A stretch of DNA of 64,000 nucleotides from Faecalicatena fissicatena. GTDB lineage: Bacteria; Bacillota; Clostridia; Lachnospirales; Lachnospiraceae. The stretch spans positions 1 to 64,000 of the forward strand of contig LDAQ01000007.1 of assembly GCA_001028025.1 (NCBI GenBank), written 5' to 3'. The position numbers and the translations under genes are program-made. Below are positions 53,210 to 62,731 of the stretch, piece by piece. The first letter of the stretch is position 1. Each line of letters starts with the position of its first letter. Under the pieces are notes generated by a model that did no database searches, had not been told where the DNA came from, and worked only from the letters and a program-made list of their open reading frames with translations.

Positions 53210-54147
53210 CAGTAAATATGGATAATTATAATTCCGCCCGTACCGTCATCGGAGAAGCAATTGCGGCTTTGGGGGATAAGGATGAAAAAGTATGGCTTTT
53301 GACCCCGGATGTTGGATTCGGATGTGCAGATTTTAAGGAAAAATATCCTAACCGTTTTATTGATACAGGAATTGCAGAACAGGATGTTGTAGGAATTTCT
53401 GCCGGTCTGGCACTGGAAGGAAAAATTCCTTTCATCATTGGTATGATGCCATTTATGAGTATGCGTTGCCTGGAGCAGGTGCGTACAGATTGCTGTTATC
53501 CCAATCTTCCGGTGAGAATTATTGCAAATTATTCTGGGTTAACCGGAAATGGAGGTTCCACACATTATGCAATGGAGGATATGGCGTTATTTTCCTCTTT
53601 AGTAAATATGACTGTATGTGCGCCTTCCGACCCTAATCAACTTCGGAGGATAATTGAAGAAAGTCTTGATTATACTGGGCCGCTTTCTATCCGTATTGAT
53701 CCGGGAAAGACGAATGTTGTTTTGTACTCTCCTGAAACGGAGTTTAAGATTGGAAAGGCTTATGTCGCAGAAGAGGGAAAGGATGTTACGATCATTGCTA
53801 CCGGTGAGATGGTACATGAGGCAATTAAGGTACATGAATTTTTTGAAAAAGAGGGAATCAGTGTACGAGTGGTCGATATGTTCACCGTGAAACCGATCGA
53901 TAGGGAAGTAATTTTGAAAGCAGCAGAAGAGACTGGGCGGATTATTACCTGGGAAGACCATCTGATGCAGAATGGGCTTGGTACTGCAGTGGCAGATGTG
54001 CTAGTTGACAATACCGTAAATCTCAAGTCTTTCAAACGATTTGGAATTCCTCAGGTTTACCCCGGGTTCGGAGATGCACAGGAACTCTACCATAAGTATG
54101 GTTATGACATGGAGGCAGTGGTAAACTATATCAAAAGTATTTTCTAA
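53200..54147 (+). CDS. Transketolase C-terminal (pyrimidine-binding) subunit
   Basis: A 315-aa subunit with the Pyr domain and C-terminal transketolase domain. The catalytic Glu lies in IDTGIAEQDVVGISAGLAL (AEQ). THYAMEDMALF and DPGKTNVVL fit the family, as does the C-terminal VRVVDMFTVKPIDREVI. It pairs with the product of 52337-53209. Other split transketolases act on sugar phosphates, on apulose 4-phosphate, and on 6-deoxy-6-sulfofructose; which applies here is open. Confidence 0.93.
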   Translation: MSITVNMDNYNSARTVIGEAIAALGDKDEKVWLLTPDVGFGCADFKEKYPNRFIDTGIAEQDVVGISAGLALEGKIPFIIGMMPFMSMRCLEQVRTDCCYPNLPVRIIANYSGLTGNGGSTHYAMEDMALFSSLVNMTVCAPSDPNQLRRIIEESLDYTGPLSIRIDPGKTNVVLYSPETEFKIGKAYVAEEGKDVTIIATGEMVHEAIKVHEFFEKEGISVRVVDMFTVKPIDREVILKAAEETGRIITWEDHLMQNGLGTAVADVLVDNTVNLKSFKRFGIPQVYPGFGDAQELYHKYGYDMEAVVNYIKSIF

Positions 54148-54167
54148 ATAAAAGGAGAGTCTATAAC

Positions 54168-55328
54168 ATGAGTACATCATATTATTGGAATACATTTTGT
54201 CAGACGAAGTTTGGTACAGGGGTTTCTGAGTCAATCGGTGAAGAGGCAAAGAAGCTTGGGTTTACCCGTGTGATGCTTTGTACAGAAAAAGCTTTGATTG
54301 ATTTTGGTGTGGCAACAAAAGTAATTGATATTTTGATAGAGACTGGGCTCGGAGTGTTTATTTATGACAAGTGTATTGCGGATGCACCAAGCCATATCTG
54401 CGATGAAGGAGCTGCATTTGCCCGGAAGAATAAAATTGACGGTATTATAGCGGTTGGCGGCGGCAGTACCTTAGATACGGCGAAGGCTGTAGGAATTATC
54501 CTTGGGATGGGCGGAACGACTATTACTGATTATTATCATAGCCAAGAAGCACCTCATAAGGTAAAACTGATTGCGCTTCCTACTACGTCTGGAACGGGAA
54601 GCGAGAATACACCTGGTGCAGTAATCTGTGATGCAACCACAGGACGGAAAGAAATCCCTGTGTTTAAAGCGGATCTTGCCCTTGTCGATCCGGTACTGAC
54701 CTATTCTGTACCAGCAAAGGTTACGGCGGCTACGGGATTGGATGTTCTGGCTCACTGTGCGGAAGCTATCACTAACAGAAATTACAATGCATATGCCAAT
54801 ATTGTTGCGAAGGAGGGAATCCGCCTTACTATGAAATATCTTGCTATGGCTTGCAAAGATCCGATGAATGAGACGGCAAGGGAAAAAATGGCTCTAGCCT
54901 CTAATTTAGGGGGAATGGCTATTGCGGAAACTGGCTGCTCTATTGGACATAGCTTCAGCCAGACATTTGCGGCAATGAATCATGTTCCACACGGACTTGG
55001 CTGTGCTTGGGCTCTTCCAAGCTGCATGACCTATACGGCAAGGTACGGACGCAGGGAGGACGTGGCCGAGACAGCGGATGCCATGGGTGTTTCTTATACT
55101 GATCAGGACGATGCAATGTCTATCGCAAAGGCGCTTTCTGACAGGATTGTTGCTTACATGAAAGAACTCGGAGTTGTTTCCATCAGGGAATCAGGGTATA
55201 CCCTTGAAGACTGTATGCAAGCAGCCGATTTGTTCCAATATGACGGAGCTTTTGCCAATGCCCCCGGAAATCCGAGAATTGAGGAGATAAAAGCATACAT
55301 AGAGGAAACCTATGAGGTCTATAAATAA
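54168..55328 (+). CDS. Iron-containing alcohol dehydrogenase
   Basis: A 386-aa Fe-type alcohol dehydrogenase. NAD-binding motif GGGSTLDTAKAVG, LPTTSGTGSENT, and metal-ligand histidines in SIGHSFSQTF and NHVPHGLGCAW. It probably reduces a short aldehyde, such as one released by the transketolase, to an alcohol, regenerating NAD+ under anaerobic conditions. GGAG precedes the ATG. The stop overlaps the start of the next gene (TAATG). Confidence 0.94.
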   Translation: MSTSYYWNTFCQTKFGTGVSESIGEEAKKLGFTRVMLCTEKALIDFGVATKVIDILIETGLGVFIYDKCIADAPSHICDEGAAFARKNKIDGIIAVGGGSTLDTAKAVGIILGMGGTTITDYYHSQEAPHKVKLIALPTTSGTGSENTPGAVICDATTGRKEIPVFKADLALVDPVLTYSVPAKVTAATGLDVLAHCAEAITNRNYNAYANIVAKEGIRLTMKYLAMACKDPMNETAREKMALASNLGGMAIAETGCSIGHSFSQTFAAMNHVPHGLGCAWALPSCMTYTARYGRREDVAETADAMGVSYTDQDDAMSIAKALSDRIVAYMKELGVVSIRESGYTLEDCMQAADLFQYDGAFANAPGNPRIEEIKAYIEETYEVYK

Positions 55329-56722
55329 TGGGAAATTATCGGATGGGTGAACGGGAAACTATCACACTAGATAAAGAATATACCGTAGCACGTGTGCCGC
55401 AAAAAGGCCGCCAAAGACTGATAAAGCCGCTGGCTGTATGGTTCGGCTATGCATTTGGCCCGGTCGCGATTACTTCCGCAGCTATGGTTTCAGGTGCATT
55501 TACTTTTACAGAAATGATGCTGGTCACTTTTGTGGGATGCCTGCTGCTGATATGCATCAGTGGGGTGATGGGGTGGATAGGCCAGCGGGAAGGAATGACG
55601 TTTTCTTTGATATGCCGTTACGCATGGGGGACGAAAGCATATAGAATTGCTGCTCTGATTATTCCGATAGGCTTGATCGGGTGGAGCAGCATCCACCTTT
55701 TTACTGTCGGCATGTTTTGCAGTCAGCTTATTGTAGGAAGAAGTGGTCTGACCCCGGTATACTATATTGCGGTCATTGTTGCTCTTTTATTTATTGGTGG
55801 TTCTGCTGTGAAAGGTATTAATACCGTTACATATGTTGGCTTTTTTGCGGTGCCGCTTATTTTGGCGCTGCTGGGCATCACAGGCCTTCGGTCATTAAAC
55901 ATACTAGGAACTATGGGGGAGGTCCTTGCAGCCCCGGCAAATAATCCAGGTTCGCTGACTTTTGCTGCCGGTGTAACTGCCATGGTGGGGTCTTTCGCCT
56001 GCGGTGCAGGGGGCGCATCCCCGGATATCCAGCGGTTCTGTAAAAAGCAATCTTATACTTGGGTCGTTTCCGTAGTTACATTTGGTGTTGCTTATCCGTT
56101 TCTGATGTTCGTTTCCTCTCTCATCGCACTTGCAACAGGTGCCTCCGCCTTCGTGGAGGCTTATGATGCTCTGCATATGCTGCCGGCGGGATTTATTGCA
56201 GTATTCCTGTTGGCATGGAGTACGATCAATGCGGACTATTACACTGCGTCCCTGTCATTTGCCGGAGCTTTGGGAGTAAAAAGAGAAACCGCTACAATCT
56301 GCATTGCCTTTGTAGGAGGCATTCTGGCACTGTTGGGTTCAGGGTATTACCTGGAACACTATTTGACAGCTATGACAGCATTTATGGTACCAATTGTAGG
56401 CGTTGTTTTCTCTGACTATTTTCTGGTGAATAAAGGACGATATCCGGAACCGGAATTGACGGTGGCTGAAGATAGTCCGATCCCTCCTGTGAAGTGGGGG
56501 GCTGTGTTGGGATATGTGGTTGGTATTGTGACCCTTTTAGTGAGTGAAAAAACATCGTTTTTGGTTCCTCCAGTCAACTGTATTGTGATGACGGCTTTTT
56601 TCCACTGGATCGGGTGTAAAATATCTGGACAACAGGTAAATTACAATGAATGGTGCGATGAGAAAGCACGGGCAGAGGCTTTAGCCGGCCCCACGTATGA
56701 AGAATTGAATCAGGCCGAATGA
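55328..56722 (+). CDS. NCS1-family purine/cytosine permease-like transporter
   Basis: A 464-aa protein of the nucleobase:cation symporter-1 family (CodB-like), with about twelve segments. Near the N-terminus is ERETITLDKEYTVARVPQKGR, and the core has WFGYAFGPVAITSAAMVSG and GMTFSLICRYAWG. NCS1 members import cytosine, allantoin, hydantoin, uracil and related ring compounds. In this operon it precedes the 5-oxoprolinase-like genes, which hints at a cyclic amide substrate. It starts on the last base of the dehydrogenase stop codon. Confidence 0.9.
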   Translation: MGNYRMGERETITLDKEYTVARVPQKGRQRLIKPLAVWFGYAFGPVAITSAAMVSGAFTFTEMMLVTFVGCLLLICISGVMGWIGQREGMTFSLICRYAWGTKAYRIAALIIPIGLIGWSSIHLFTVGMFCSQLIVGRSGLTPVYYIAVIVALLFIGGSAVKGINTVTYVGFFAVPLILALLGITGLRSLNILGTMGEVLAAPANNPGSLTFAAGVTAMVGSFACGAGGASPDIQRFCKKQSYTWVVSVVTFGVAYPFLMFVSSLIALATGASAFVEAYDALHMLPAGFIAVFLLAWSTINADYYTASLSFAGALGVKRETATICIAFVGGILALLGSGYYLEHYLTAMTAFMVPIVGVVFSDYFLVNKGRYPEPELTVAEDSPIPPVKWGAVLGYVVGIVTLLVSEKTSFLVPPVNCIVMTAFFHWIGCKISGQQVNYNEWCDEKARAEALAGPTYEELNQAE

Positions 56723-56779
56723 TTGTCACTAAGAAAGTAACAAGAATGAAGAGACAAATATTATTGAAGAGGAGAAAAA

Positions 56780-57628
56780 ATGATAAGGACGACGAATTAT
56801 CGTTTATATATGTGTGGAGATGCTAATCTGCTGTTAGATTACGGCCAGGTCAGATCTATTCAGGCGGGGGTCAAATCCATTATGGTAAAAAGGCTTCTCA
56901 CGGATAAGAACCTGCAGGGGATTATTGATATGATTCCCTGCAATAGTTCACTTCTGATTACATTTGAACCCCGGCAGATTCAGGCCCATATAGTAATTGC
57001 GCAAGTTCAAAAGATAGTTGAAGAAGTTGAAAATAACGAACAAATCAGGATCTCGTCCAGAATTATAGAAATTCCAGTATATTTCGCAGATCCCTGGACA
57101 AAGGCGGCAATTGCGAAATACTGTAAGAACATTAAGGAAAAACCCTATGATGTAGACTTTATCATTGAACGAAATGGATTAAAAGATTTGGATGAATTGA
57201 TACGGTATGTGACGACACCGCAGTATATTGTGACCTATTTGAGCTTTGGCCCCGGTCTTCCATCTTGTACCTGTCTGGATCCCAAGTATGCATTACATGT
57301 ACCGAAATATAATCCGCCGAGGACGTCAACCCCTCCACTGGCAATTGGCATGGGAGGTTCGAATATCTCATTGTATCCGCTGGGGTCACCGGGAGGATTT
57401 CAGATGTTCGGCATTCTGTCTGCACCGCTGCTTGAATTGAACCAAAAGCTGTTTGACTTTAGAAAAACGCCTGTACTGGCCCGTGTGGGGGATCGTTTTC
57501 AGTTCAGGGCGATTGGCAGGCCGGAGTACTTTGAAATCAAAGACGCTTGTAAAGCCGGAACATATAGATATAAGATAACGGATTCAGAATTTAATCTTGC
57601 AGAATACAATGCGAAATTGAATGCATGA
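56780..57628 (+). CDS. pxpB: 5-oxoprolinase subunit PxpB-like (KipI/AHS1 domain)
   Basis: A 282-aa protein of the KipI/PxpB/AHS1 group. The C-terminal half has SFGPGLPSCTCLDPKYALHVPKY, PPRTSTPPLAIGMGGSNISLYPLGSPGG (key residues GSNISLYPLGSPGG), matching the usual PGFPYLGGLDP...RTRVPAGSVAIAG..TGIYPLESPGG pattern but with many changes. It is longer than typical PxpB (about 220-240). With PxpC and PxpA it should hydrolyse 5-oxoproline or a related cyclic amide using ATP. The divergence allows a different substrate. Confidence 0.85.
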   Translation: MIRTTNYRLYMCGDANLLLDYGQVRSIQAGVKSIMVKRLLTDKNLQGIIDMIPCNSSLLITFEPRQIQAHIVIAQVQKIVEEVENNEQIRISSRIIEIPVYFADPWTKAAIAKYCKNIKEKPYDVDFIIERNGLKDLDELIRYVTTPQYIVTYLSFGPGLPSCTCLDPKYALHVPKYNPPRTSTPPLAIGMGGSNISLYPLGSPGGFQMFGILSAPLLELNQKLFDFRKTPVLARVGDRFQFRAIGRPEYFEIKDACKAGTYRYKITDSEFNLAEYNAKLNA

Positions 57629-57649
57629 TGAATGTGAAAGGACGATGTT

Positions 57650-58621
57650 ATGTTTAAGGTGATAAAAAAGGGGCTGCTCACAACGGTTCAGGATGTAAAG
57701 GGAAGGCGGGGAGTTACGTACATGGGATTTCCGACTTCAGGCGCCATGGATGACCTGGCACTTACTATTGGCAATCTTTTGGTTGGAAACGACACAAATG
57801 AAGCAGGGATTGAATATGCATTTTGTGGACCGGAACTGCAGTTTTTTGACGATGCGCTGATTGCCGTTACTGGAATGCAGATAAAACTATTAGTGAATGA
57901 TGTGGAATATCCTATGTGGCAGTCAATTGCTGTGCGGAAAGGGCAGAAGCTGAAAATAGTTCCAGAATCTTTTATTGGACAGTGGGGATATATCGCTATT
58001 GCCGGCGGAATTGATGTACCGGAATATATGGGGAGTAAGGCAACTTTTACGTTCTGCGAAATAGGAGGCTTCAAGGGAAGAGAACTGATGGGGGGCGATG
58101 AAATCCCTGTCGGGGAACCTGCCCCACATGCAGCAGAAGGAAAAAAGTTAAAAAAATGTTATATCCCGGCTGTTACTTCGCCAATGGTTATAGAATTAAT
58201 GCCGGGGTATTATTTGGATTTCCTGACAAAAAAAGACATCAAACAGATATTCAACTCAAACTGGAAAATAGAATTCAATTCCAGCCGGAGCGGTTATAGA
58301 GTCAGCGGCCCTCATATAGAATTCAGTGATAAAGCCCGCAATAAGGGGGAAGAGGCAGGTTCGGACCCAAGTAACATTCTGGATACCGGGTACCCCACTT
58401 ATGCACTGAATATGTGCGGTGATACCTCCATTATTTTGACAAAAGAATCTGTTTGTGCAGGCGGGTATTTTTGCCCGTTCTGTATACCTCTTGGAGCGCA
58501 GTGGAAGGTTGGGCAGAGCAGAATAGGGACAGAAATTCAATTTAAGCTGATAAGCATGGAAGAAGCAGACAGACTGCGAGAAGAAGTTGATGGTTATTTA
58601 AGAGAAGATCATTATGAATAA
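57650..58621 (+). CDS. pxpC: 5-oxoprolinase subunit PxpC-like (KipA/AHS2 domain)
   Basis: A 323-aa protein of the biotin-dependent carboxyltransferase/AHS2 (KipA, PxpC) group. It starts VIKKGLLTTVQDVKGRRGVTYMGFPTSGAMDDLAL, whose core GLLTTVQDVKGRRG is the family start, and keeps GYIAIAGGIDVP and YRVSGPHIEF. Together with PxpB it forms the ATP-using part of the 5-oxoprolinase complex. It lies between pxpB and pxpA with short gaps, in the usual order B-C-A. Confidence 0.9.
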   Translation: MFKVIKKGLLTTVQDVKGRRGVTYMGFPTSGAMDDLALTIGNLLVGNDTNEAGIEYAFCGPELQFFDDALIAVTGMQIKLLVNDVEYPMWQSIAVRKGQKLKIVPESFIGQWGYIAIAGGIDVPEYMGSKATFTFCEIGGFKGRELMGGDEIPVGEPAPHAAEGKKLKKCYIPAVTSPMVIELMPGYYLDFLTKKDIKQIFNSNWKIEFNSSRSGYRVSGPHIEFSDKARNKGEEAGSDPSNILDTGYPTYALNMCGDTSIILTKESVCAGGYFCPFCIPLGAQWKVGQSRIGTEIQFKLISMEEADRLREEVDGYLREDHYE

Positions 58622-58635
58622 AAGGAGGATGGTTT

Positions 58636-59406
58636 ATGATGAATAAAATGGAAATCAACTGTGATATGGGAGAAAGTTTTGGGATTTATAAGATTGGAAA
58701 TGATGAATTTGTAATGCCGTTCATACCTGCTATCAACGTAGCGTGTGGTTTTCATGCAGGAGATGGACTGGTTATGAAGAAAACAGTAGAGTTGGCGAAG
58801 AAAAATGGTACTGCAGTTGGTGCACATCCCGGTTTCCCTGATTTGATGGGATTTGGGCGCCGTGAAATGTCGCTTACGCCGGAACAGTGCTATGCCTATA
58901 CGATTTACCAGGTGGGTGCACTAAAAACAATGTGTGAGGTGTTTGATATGCCGCTTCACCATGTAAAGCCGCATGGAAAACTCTATGTCATGATGTCTCA
59001 CGATGCGGAACTTTCAAAGGCTTTTACTGATGCTGTATATGACATAGACCCCAAATTGCCGATTTACCATTCGGGTTCGCTTGTTGATGCCGAGGTAGGG
59101 CGGGTTGTGATGGAGAAGGGCATGACCTATGTCCGGGAATTTAATTTTGATACAGACTATTCTGCAGACGGTGCCGTAATCACTCCAAGATATCATGAAG
59201 GACAAAAGATTCCTGGACCTGAGGAGTTGGCAAAACGTGCACTGGATTTCCTTGAAACCGGAAAATTGAAGATAGGCTCAGGAGAAATCCTCGAGTTTGG
59301 ATGTGATTCTATCTGTATCCATGGAGATAATCCTACAGCGGTTGATAATGTAAAGGCTCTCCGCAAAGTGCTTCAGGAAGCGGGATATGAAGTAGCTGCT
59401 TTCTAA
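58636..59406 (+). CDS. pxpA: 5-oxoprolinase subunit PxpA-like (LamB/YcsF family)
   Basis: A 256-aa LamB/YcsF protein. It has INCDMGESFGIYKIGNDE, INVACGFHAGDG, VGAHPGFPDLMGFGRREM, VKPHGKLYVMMSH and ICIHGDNPTAV, all of which are family hallmarks. It supplies the hydrolysing domain of the 5-oxoprolinase complex with PxpB and PxpC. The ATG at 58636 has AAAGGAGG 7 bases upstream. The CoA-transferase gene follows, which suggests that the carboxylate product is activated. Confidence 0.92.
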   Translation: MMNKMEINCDMGESFGIYKIGNDEFVMPFIPAINVACGFHAGDGLVMKKTVELAKKNGTAVGAHPGFPDLMGFGRREMSLTPEQCYAYTIYQVGALKTMCEVFDMPLHHVKPHGKLYVMMSHDAELSKAFTDAVYDIDPKLPIYHSGSLVDAEVGRVVMEKGMTYVREFNFDTDYSADGAVITPRYHEGQKIPGPEELAKRALDFLETGKLKIGSGEILEFGCDSICIHGDNPTAVDNVKALRKVLQEAGYEVAAF

Positions 59407-59448
59407 ATAGTGCGGCTGTAAATAATGATTAGAAAGGATTTTGGCGTA

Positions 59449-61038
59449 ATGAAAAGACCAGTTGTAATAAGTGCTCCCGAGGCTGTAAAAATGATCCGGG
59501 ATGACACTACGCTTTGTGCGATCGCGATGACACAGATATCAGCATGCACCTCCATATTAAAAGAAATAGAAAAAAGTTTTTTGGAGCAGGGATATCCAAA
59601 GAATCTTACTTATGTTCATACATGCGGACAGGCTTCAGAAGGGCGGCCGGGAGGTTTACAGTATATTGCCCATGAAGGATTGCTGAAGCGTGTCATCGGC
59701 GGGCACTGGGGACAGTCCTCCAATATGATGCAACTGATTGCCGAAAACCGCATTGAAGCGTTTAATCTTCCCCAGGGACAGATGGCGAATCTGTTTCACA
59801 GTATGGCGCTTCGAGAACCGGGAAAAGTCAGTAAGGTAGGCCTTGGCACTTATATCGATCCGAGATATGAGGGCGGCAAGATGAATCAGATGGCGAAAGA
59901 CAGCGGGTACGAAACGGTTTCTTTGACCGAAATAGACGGGGAGGAGTATATTCGGTATCACCATATCCCGATTGATACATTGCTGATTCGTGGTACTTGT
60001 GCTGATGAAAGCGGCAATATTTCCACAAGACAGGAGGCAATGGTTCTGGAAGTGCTTCCTGCTGTGATGGCAACAAAGCGCTGGGGTGGAAAAGTTATCT
60101 GCCAGGTGGAACGAATTGTGAAAAACGGATGCATCGGGGCAAAAGAGGTCACAGTTCCGGGCGTCCTTGTGGATGCAGTTGTGGTATGTGAAAATCCGAT
60201 AGAAGAACACAGACAGACATATTCCTGGTATTATGATCCGACGTATTCAGGGGAAGCACTGGCGCCGGAACAGGCAATAGTTCCCCGTTCCAATAACATC
60301 AGAAAGATAATATCAAGACGTGCGGCAGCAGAGCTGATACCTAATCAGATTATTAACACCGGAACAGGCATACCCAATGAAAATCTTGGTTTTATTATTG
60401 CAGAGGAAAATTTGGCGGATATTATAACGATTACGGTGGAATCCGGTGTGTACGGCGGTGTACCGGCAGGAACTATTGATTTTGGCATTGCCAGAAATGC
60501 ACAGGCACTGATACCACATGACCGCCAATTTGAATTATATAATGGCTCGGGTATCGATTATACATTTATGGGAGCGGGGGAGCTGGATCAGTACGGCAAT
60601 GTCAATTCAACCAGGATGGGAAATAAATCTCCCGGGGCCGGCGGATTTATAGATATTACAGCTACGGCCAAAAATGTGATCTTCTGTGCTACCTTTACAG
60701 GCGGAGGTTTGAAAACGAGCTTTACAGAAGATGGCGTCCGGATAGAGCAGGAAGGAAAATTCAAGAAACTGGTGAAACGGGTTCAGCAGATTTCCTATAA
60801 TGGTAAAGTTGCAATAGCACGAGGGCAGAATATGTTATATGTGACTGAAAGGGCTGTGTTCAGACTTACAGAAAGAGGACCGGAGCTAATTGAAATTGCA
60901 AAAGGAATTGATTTGCAAAAGGATGTTTTGGATCAGATGGAGTTCGTACCGATTATTGCAGAAGATTTAAAAGAGACAAGTACAATTTTTTATAGAGATG
61001 GAGCATGTGGACTTAGAACATTGATTGAACGGAGTTAA
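59449..61038 (+). CDS. CoA-transferase, acetate/propionate (YdiF) type
   Basis: A 529-aa family I CoA-transferase with fused alpha and beta halves. The catalytic Glu is E331 in TVESGVYGGVPAG. GGHWGQSSNM and GAGGFIDITATAKNVIF are typical of the YdiF/propionate CoA-transferase group. It moves CoA from one acyl-CoA to a free acid. An in-frame ATG at 59425 has no ribosome binding site, whereas the ATG at 59449 has AGAAAGGA about ten bases upstream. It follows pxpA and is followed after 2 bases by the acyl-CoA synthetase gene. Confidence 0.92.
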   Translation: MKRPVVISAPEAVKMIRDDTTLCAIAMTQISACTSILKEIEKSFLEQGYPKNLTYVHTCGQASEGRPGGLQYIAHEGLLKRVIGGHWGQSSNMMQLIAENRIEAFNLPQGQMANLFHSMALREPGKVSKVGLGTYIDPRYEGGKMNQMAKDSGYETVSLTEIDGEEYIRYHHIPIDTLLIRGTCADESGNISTRQEAMVLEVLPAVMATKRWGGKVICQVERIVKNGCIGAKEVTVPGVLVDAVVVCENPIEEHRQTYSWYYDPTYSGEALAPEQAIVPRSNNIRKIISRRAAAELIPNQIINTGTGIPNENLGFIIAEENLADIITITVESGVYGGVPAGTIDFGIARNAQALIPHDRQFELYNGSGIDYTFMGAGELDQYGNVNSTRMGNKSPGAGGFIDITATAKNVIFCATFTGGGLKTSFTEDGVRIEQEGKFKKLVKRVQQISYNGKVAIARGQNMLYVTERAVFRLTERGPELIEIAKGIDLQKDVLDQMEFVPIIAEDLKETSTIFYRDGACGLRTLIERS

Positions 61039-61040
61039 GA

Positions 61041-62636
61041 ATGTATAGTGGAAAGGAACTGTGGAAAAATCGAATACCAGACGAATTGATAGAGAGAACA
61101 ATACGCTCGGGCGAAGTGATTGAAACATATCCCGGACTTCCTGCAAATCTTTATGAAGCAGTTTCAAGAGCAGTAGAAAAAAGTCCGGAAAAGCTCGCTG
61201 TAGAAGACAGCTTCGGACATAGTTTCTCTTATGCGGAATTAAAAATTGCGGCAGACCGGTTTGCATCTGTACTTAAGTACCGATTTGGCGTATGTAAAGG
61301 GGATCATGTTGCCTTGATGATGTACAGCAGCACAGAATTCTGCGTCGCTTTTCTAGCAATCTTAAAATTAGGAGCGATTGCGGTCATGCTTCCGACAAAA
61401 TACAGGAAGAAAGAAGTCTGTGCGCTGGTGGAGAAATCAGACCTGCAGCATGTTATTTGTGACACCGACTATCTTTCATTTTTTGAAAAGTACAGAGATC
61501 AGGGAATTTCCCTTATTACATTCCACTCCTCTGAAAGCGGATTCGGATTTTCTGAAATGACAGAGGCAGAATATCCAGAGGCAGAGATGGAGGGGGAGTG
61601 CGAGGATATTTCGGTAATGATGTTTACTTCAGGCACAACTTCCTTAAGTAAGGGGGTTATGCTTGCTAATTATAGTTATATGCATGCAGTTGCTGTCTAT
61701 CAGAAGATTTTTGGCGTTACAGAGGAAGATTCCGCAGTAATTCCAGTGCCTATTTATATGATTACAGGGTTGTCGGCATTGTTCGGTTTAATACTATTTG
61801 CGGGAGGCACAGTCTATATGCAACAGTTTTTTAACGCAAAGGATGTGCTGCGTTGTGTGCAGGAAAAAAAAGTGACTTTTATGCATTCGGCTCCTACAGT
61901 GTATGCATTACTTTTGAAAGAACAAAAAGAATTCCCGAAGCTTGAAAGTCTTCGGTGTCTTGCGTGTGGTGGAGGCAGTTGTTCAATACATTTGATTAGA
62001 AAGGTACATGACTGGTTGCCTTCCTGTGAATTTAGGACAGTTTACGGTATGACGGAGACGGCATCTCCGGCGACGATTCTGCCAGAGGATACTGCTAAAA
62101 GCCCGGAAATGGAATCAAACGGGGTTCCGATTCCTGGGATGAAGATGAAGGTTGTTGATGAACAGGGAGAAGAATGTGCACCCAGGCAACTAGGAGAAAT
62201 CCTTATGAAGGGAACAAATCTGCTTCAATGCTATTACAATTTGGAAACTCCGCTGTACGAGAATGGATGGCTGCATACCGGTGATGTTGGATATTTTACG
62301 GAGGATGGATATTGCTATGTTGTGGAGCGTATCAAAGACATGATTAATCGTGGAGGAGAGAAGATTATCGGTTCTGATGTAGAAAAAGAACTTCTTCAGA
62401 TGGATGGAATAGAGGAAGCTGTGGTGGTGGGGATTCCGGATGAAGTATTTGGGGAGGTTCCTGTAGCGGTAATCAAGATGGAAAAAGATGTGGCATGGGA
62501 TGAAGAGGATATACAGAAATATCTTGGAGGAAGAATTGCAAGCTACAAAATACCAGTGAAAATTCTTTTTGCCGATAAGATTCCGCTTACTCCAAACGGA
62601 AAATATGATAAGAAAAATATGAAGAAATTGTTTTGA
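61041..62636 (+). CDS. Acyl-CoA synthetase, AMP-binding family
   Basis: A 531-aa adenylate-forming ligase that activates a carboxylic acid to its CoA thioester using ATP. The P-loop is MFTSGTTSLSKGVM, followed by TVYGMTETASP, NGWLHTGDVGYF, RIKDMINRGGEKI and the catalytic Lys in LTPNGKYDKKN. It is the last gene of the long operon and starts 2 bases after the CoA-transferase stop. A dedicated acid substrate, perhaps the product of the 5-oxoprolinase-like or transketolase steps, is likely. Confidence 0.93.
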   Translation: MYSGKELWKNRIPDELIERTIRSGEVIETYPGLPANLYEAVSRAVEKSPEKLAVEDSFGHSFSYAELKIAADRFASVLKYRFGVCKGDHVALMMYSSTEFCVAFLAILKLGAIAVMLPTKYRKKEVCALVEKSDLQHVICDTDYLSFFEKYRDQGISLITFHSSESGFGFSEMTEAEYPEAEMEGECEDISVMMFTSGTTSLSKGVMLANYSYMHAVAVYQKIFGVTEEDSAVIPVPIYMITGLSALFGLILFAGGTVYMQQFFNAKDVLRCVQEKKVTFMHSAPTVYALLLKEQKEFPKLESLRCLACGGGSCSIHLIRKVHDWLPSCEFRTVYGMTETASPATILPEDTAKSPEMESNGVPIPGMKMKVVDEQGEECAPRQLGEILMKGTNLLQCYYNLETPLYENGWLHTGDVGYFTEDGYCYVVERIKDMINRGGEKIIGSDVEKELLQMDGIEEAVVVGIPDEVFGEVPVAVIKMEKDVAWDEEDIQKYLGGRIASYKIPVKILFADKIPLTPNGKYDKKNMKKLF

Positions 62637-62654
62637 ATAGGCTGTTATAAATAA

Positions 62655-62687
62655 AAGGGGCGTATCTGTTGCAGATATGCCCTCTTC
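62655..62687. terminator. Terminator at the end of the long operon
   Basis: GGGCGTATCTG pairs with CAGATATGCCC around TTG (one G-T pair), followed by TCTTCT. It lies between convergent genes and may serve both. Confidence 0.75.
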
Positions 62688-62731
62688 TAGTGAGTATAAA
62701 AAGGTTTGGCCTGTATATCAGTTGTGTTTCG

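Noticed and set aside
49236..54147. Apiose pathway with apulose 4-phosphate transketolase
   Set aside because: No apulose kinase is present in the operon, which that route requires; kept only as a comparison for split transketolases.
49236..55328. Sulfoquinovose (sulfo-transketolase) pathway
   Set aside because: The split transketolase and Fe-type dehydrogenase fit, but no sulfoquinovosidase, sulfonate exporter or sulfoacetaldehyde gene is seen, so the assignment is not supported.
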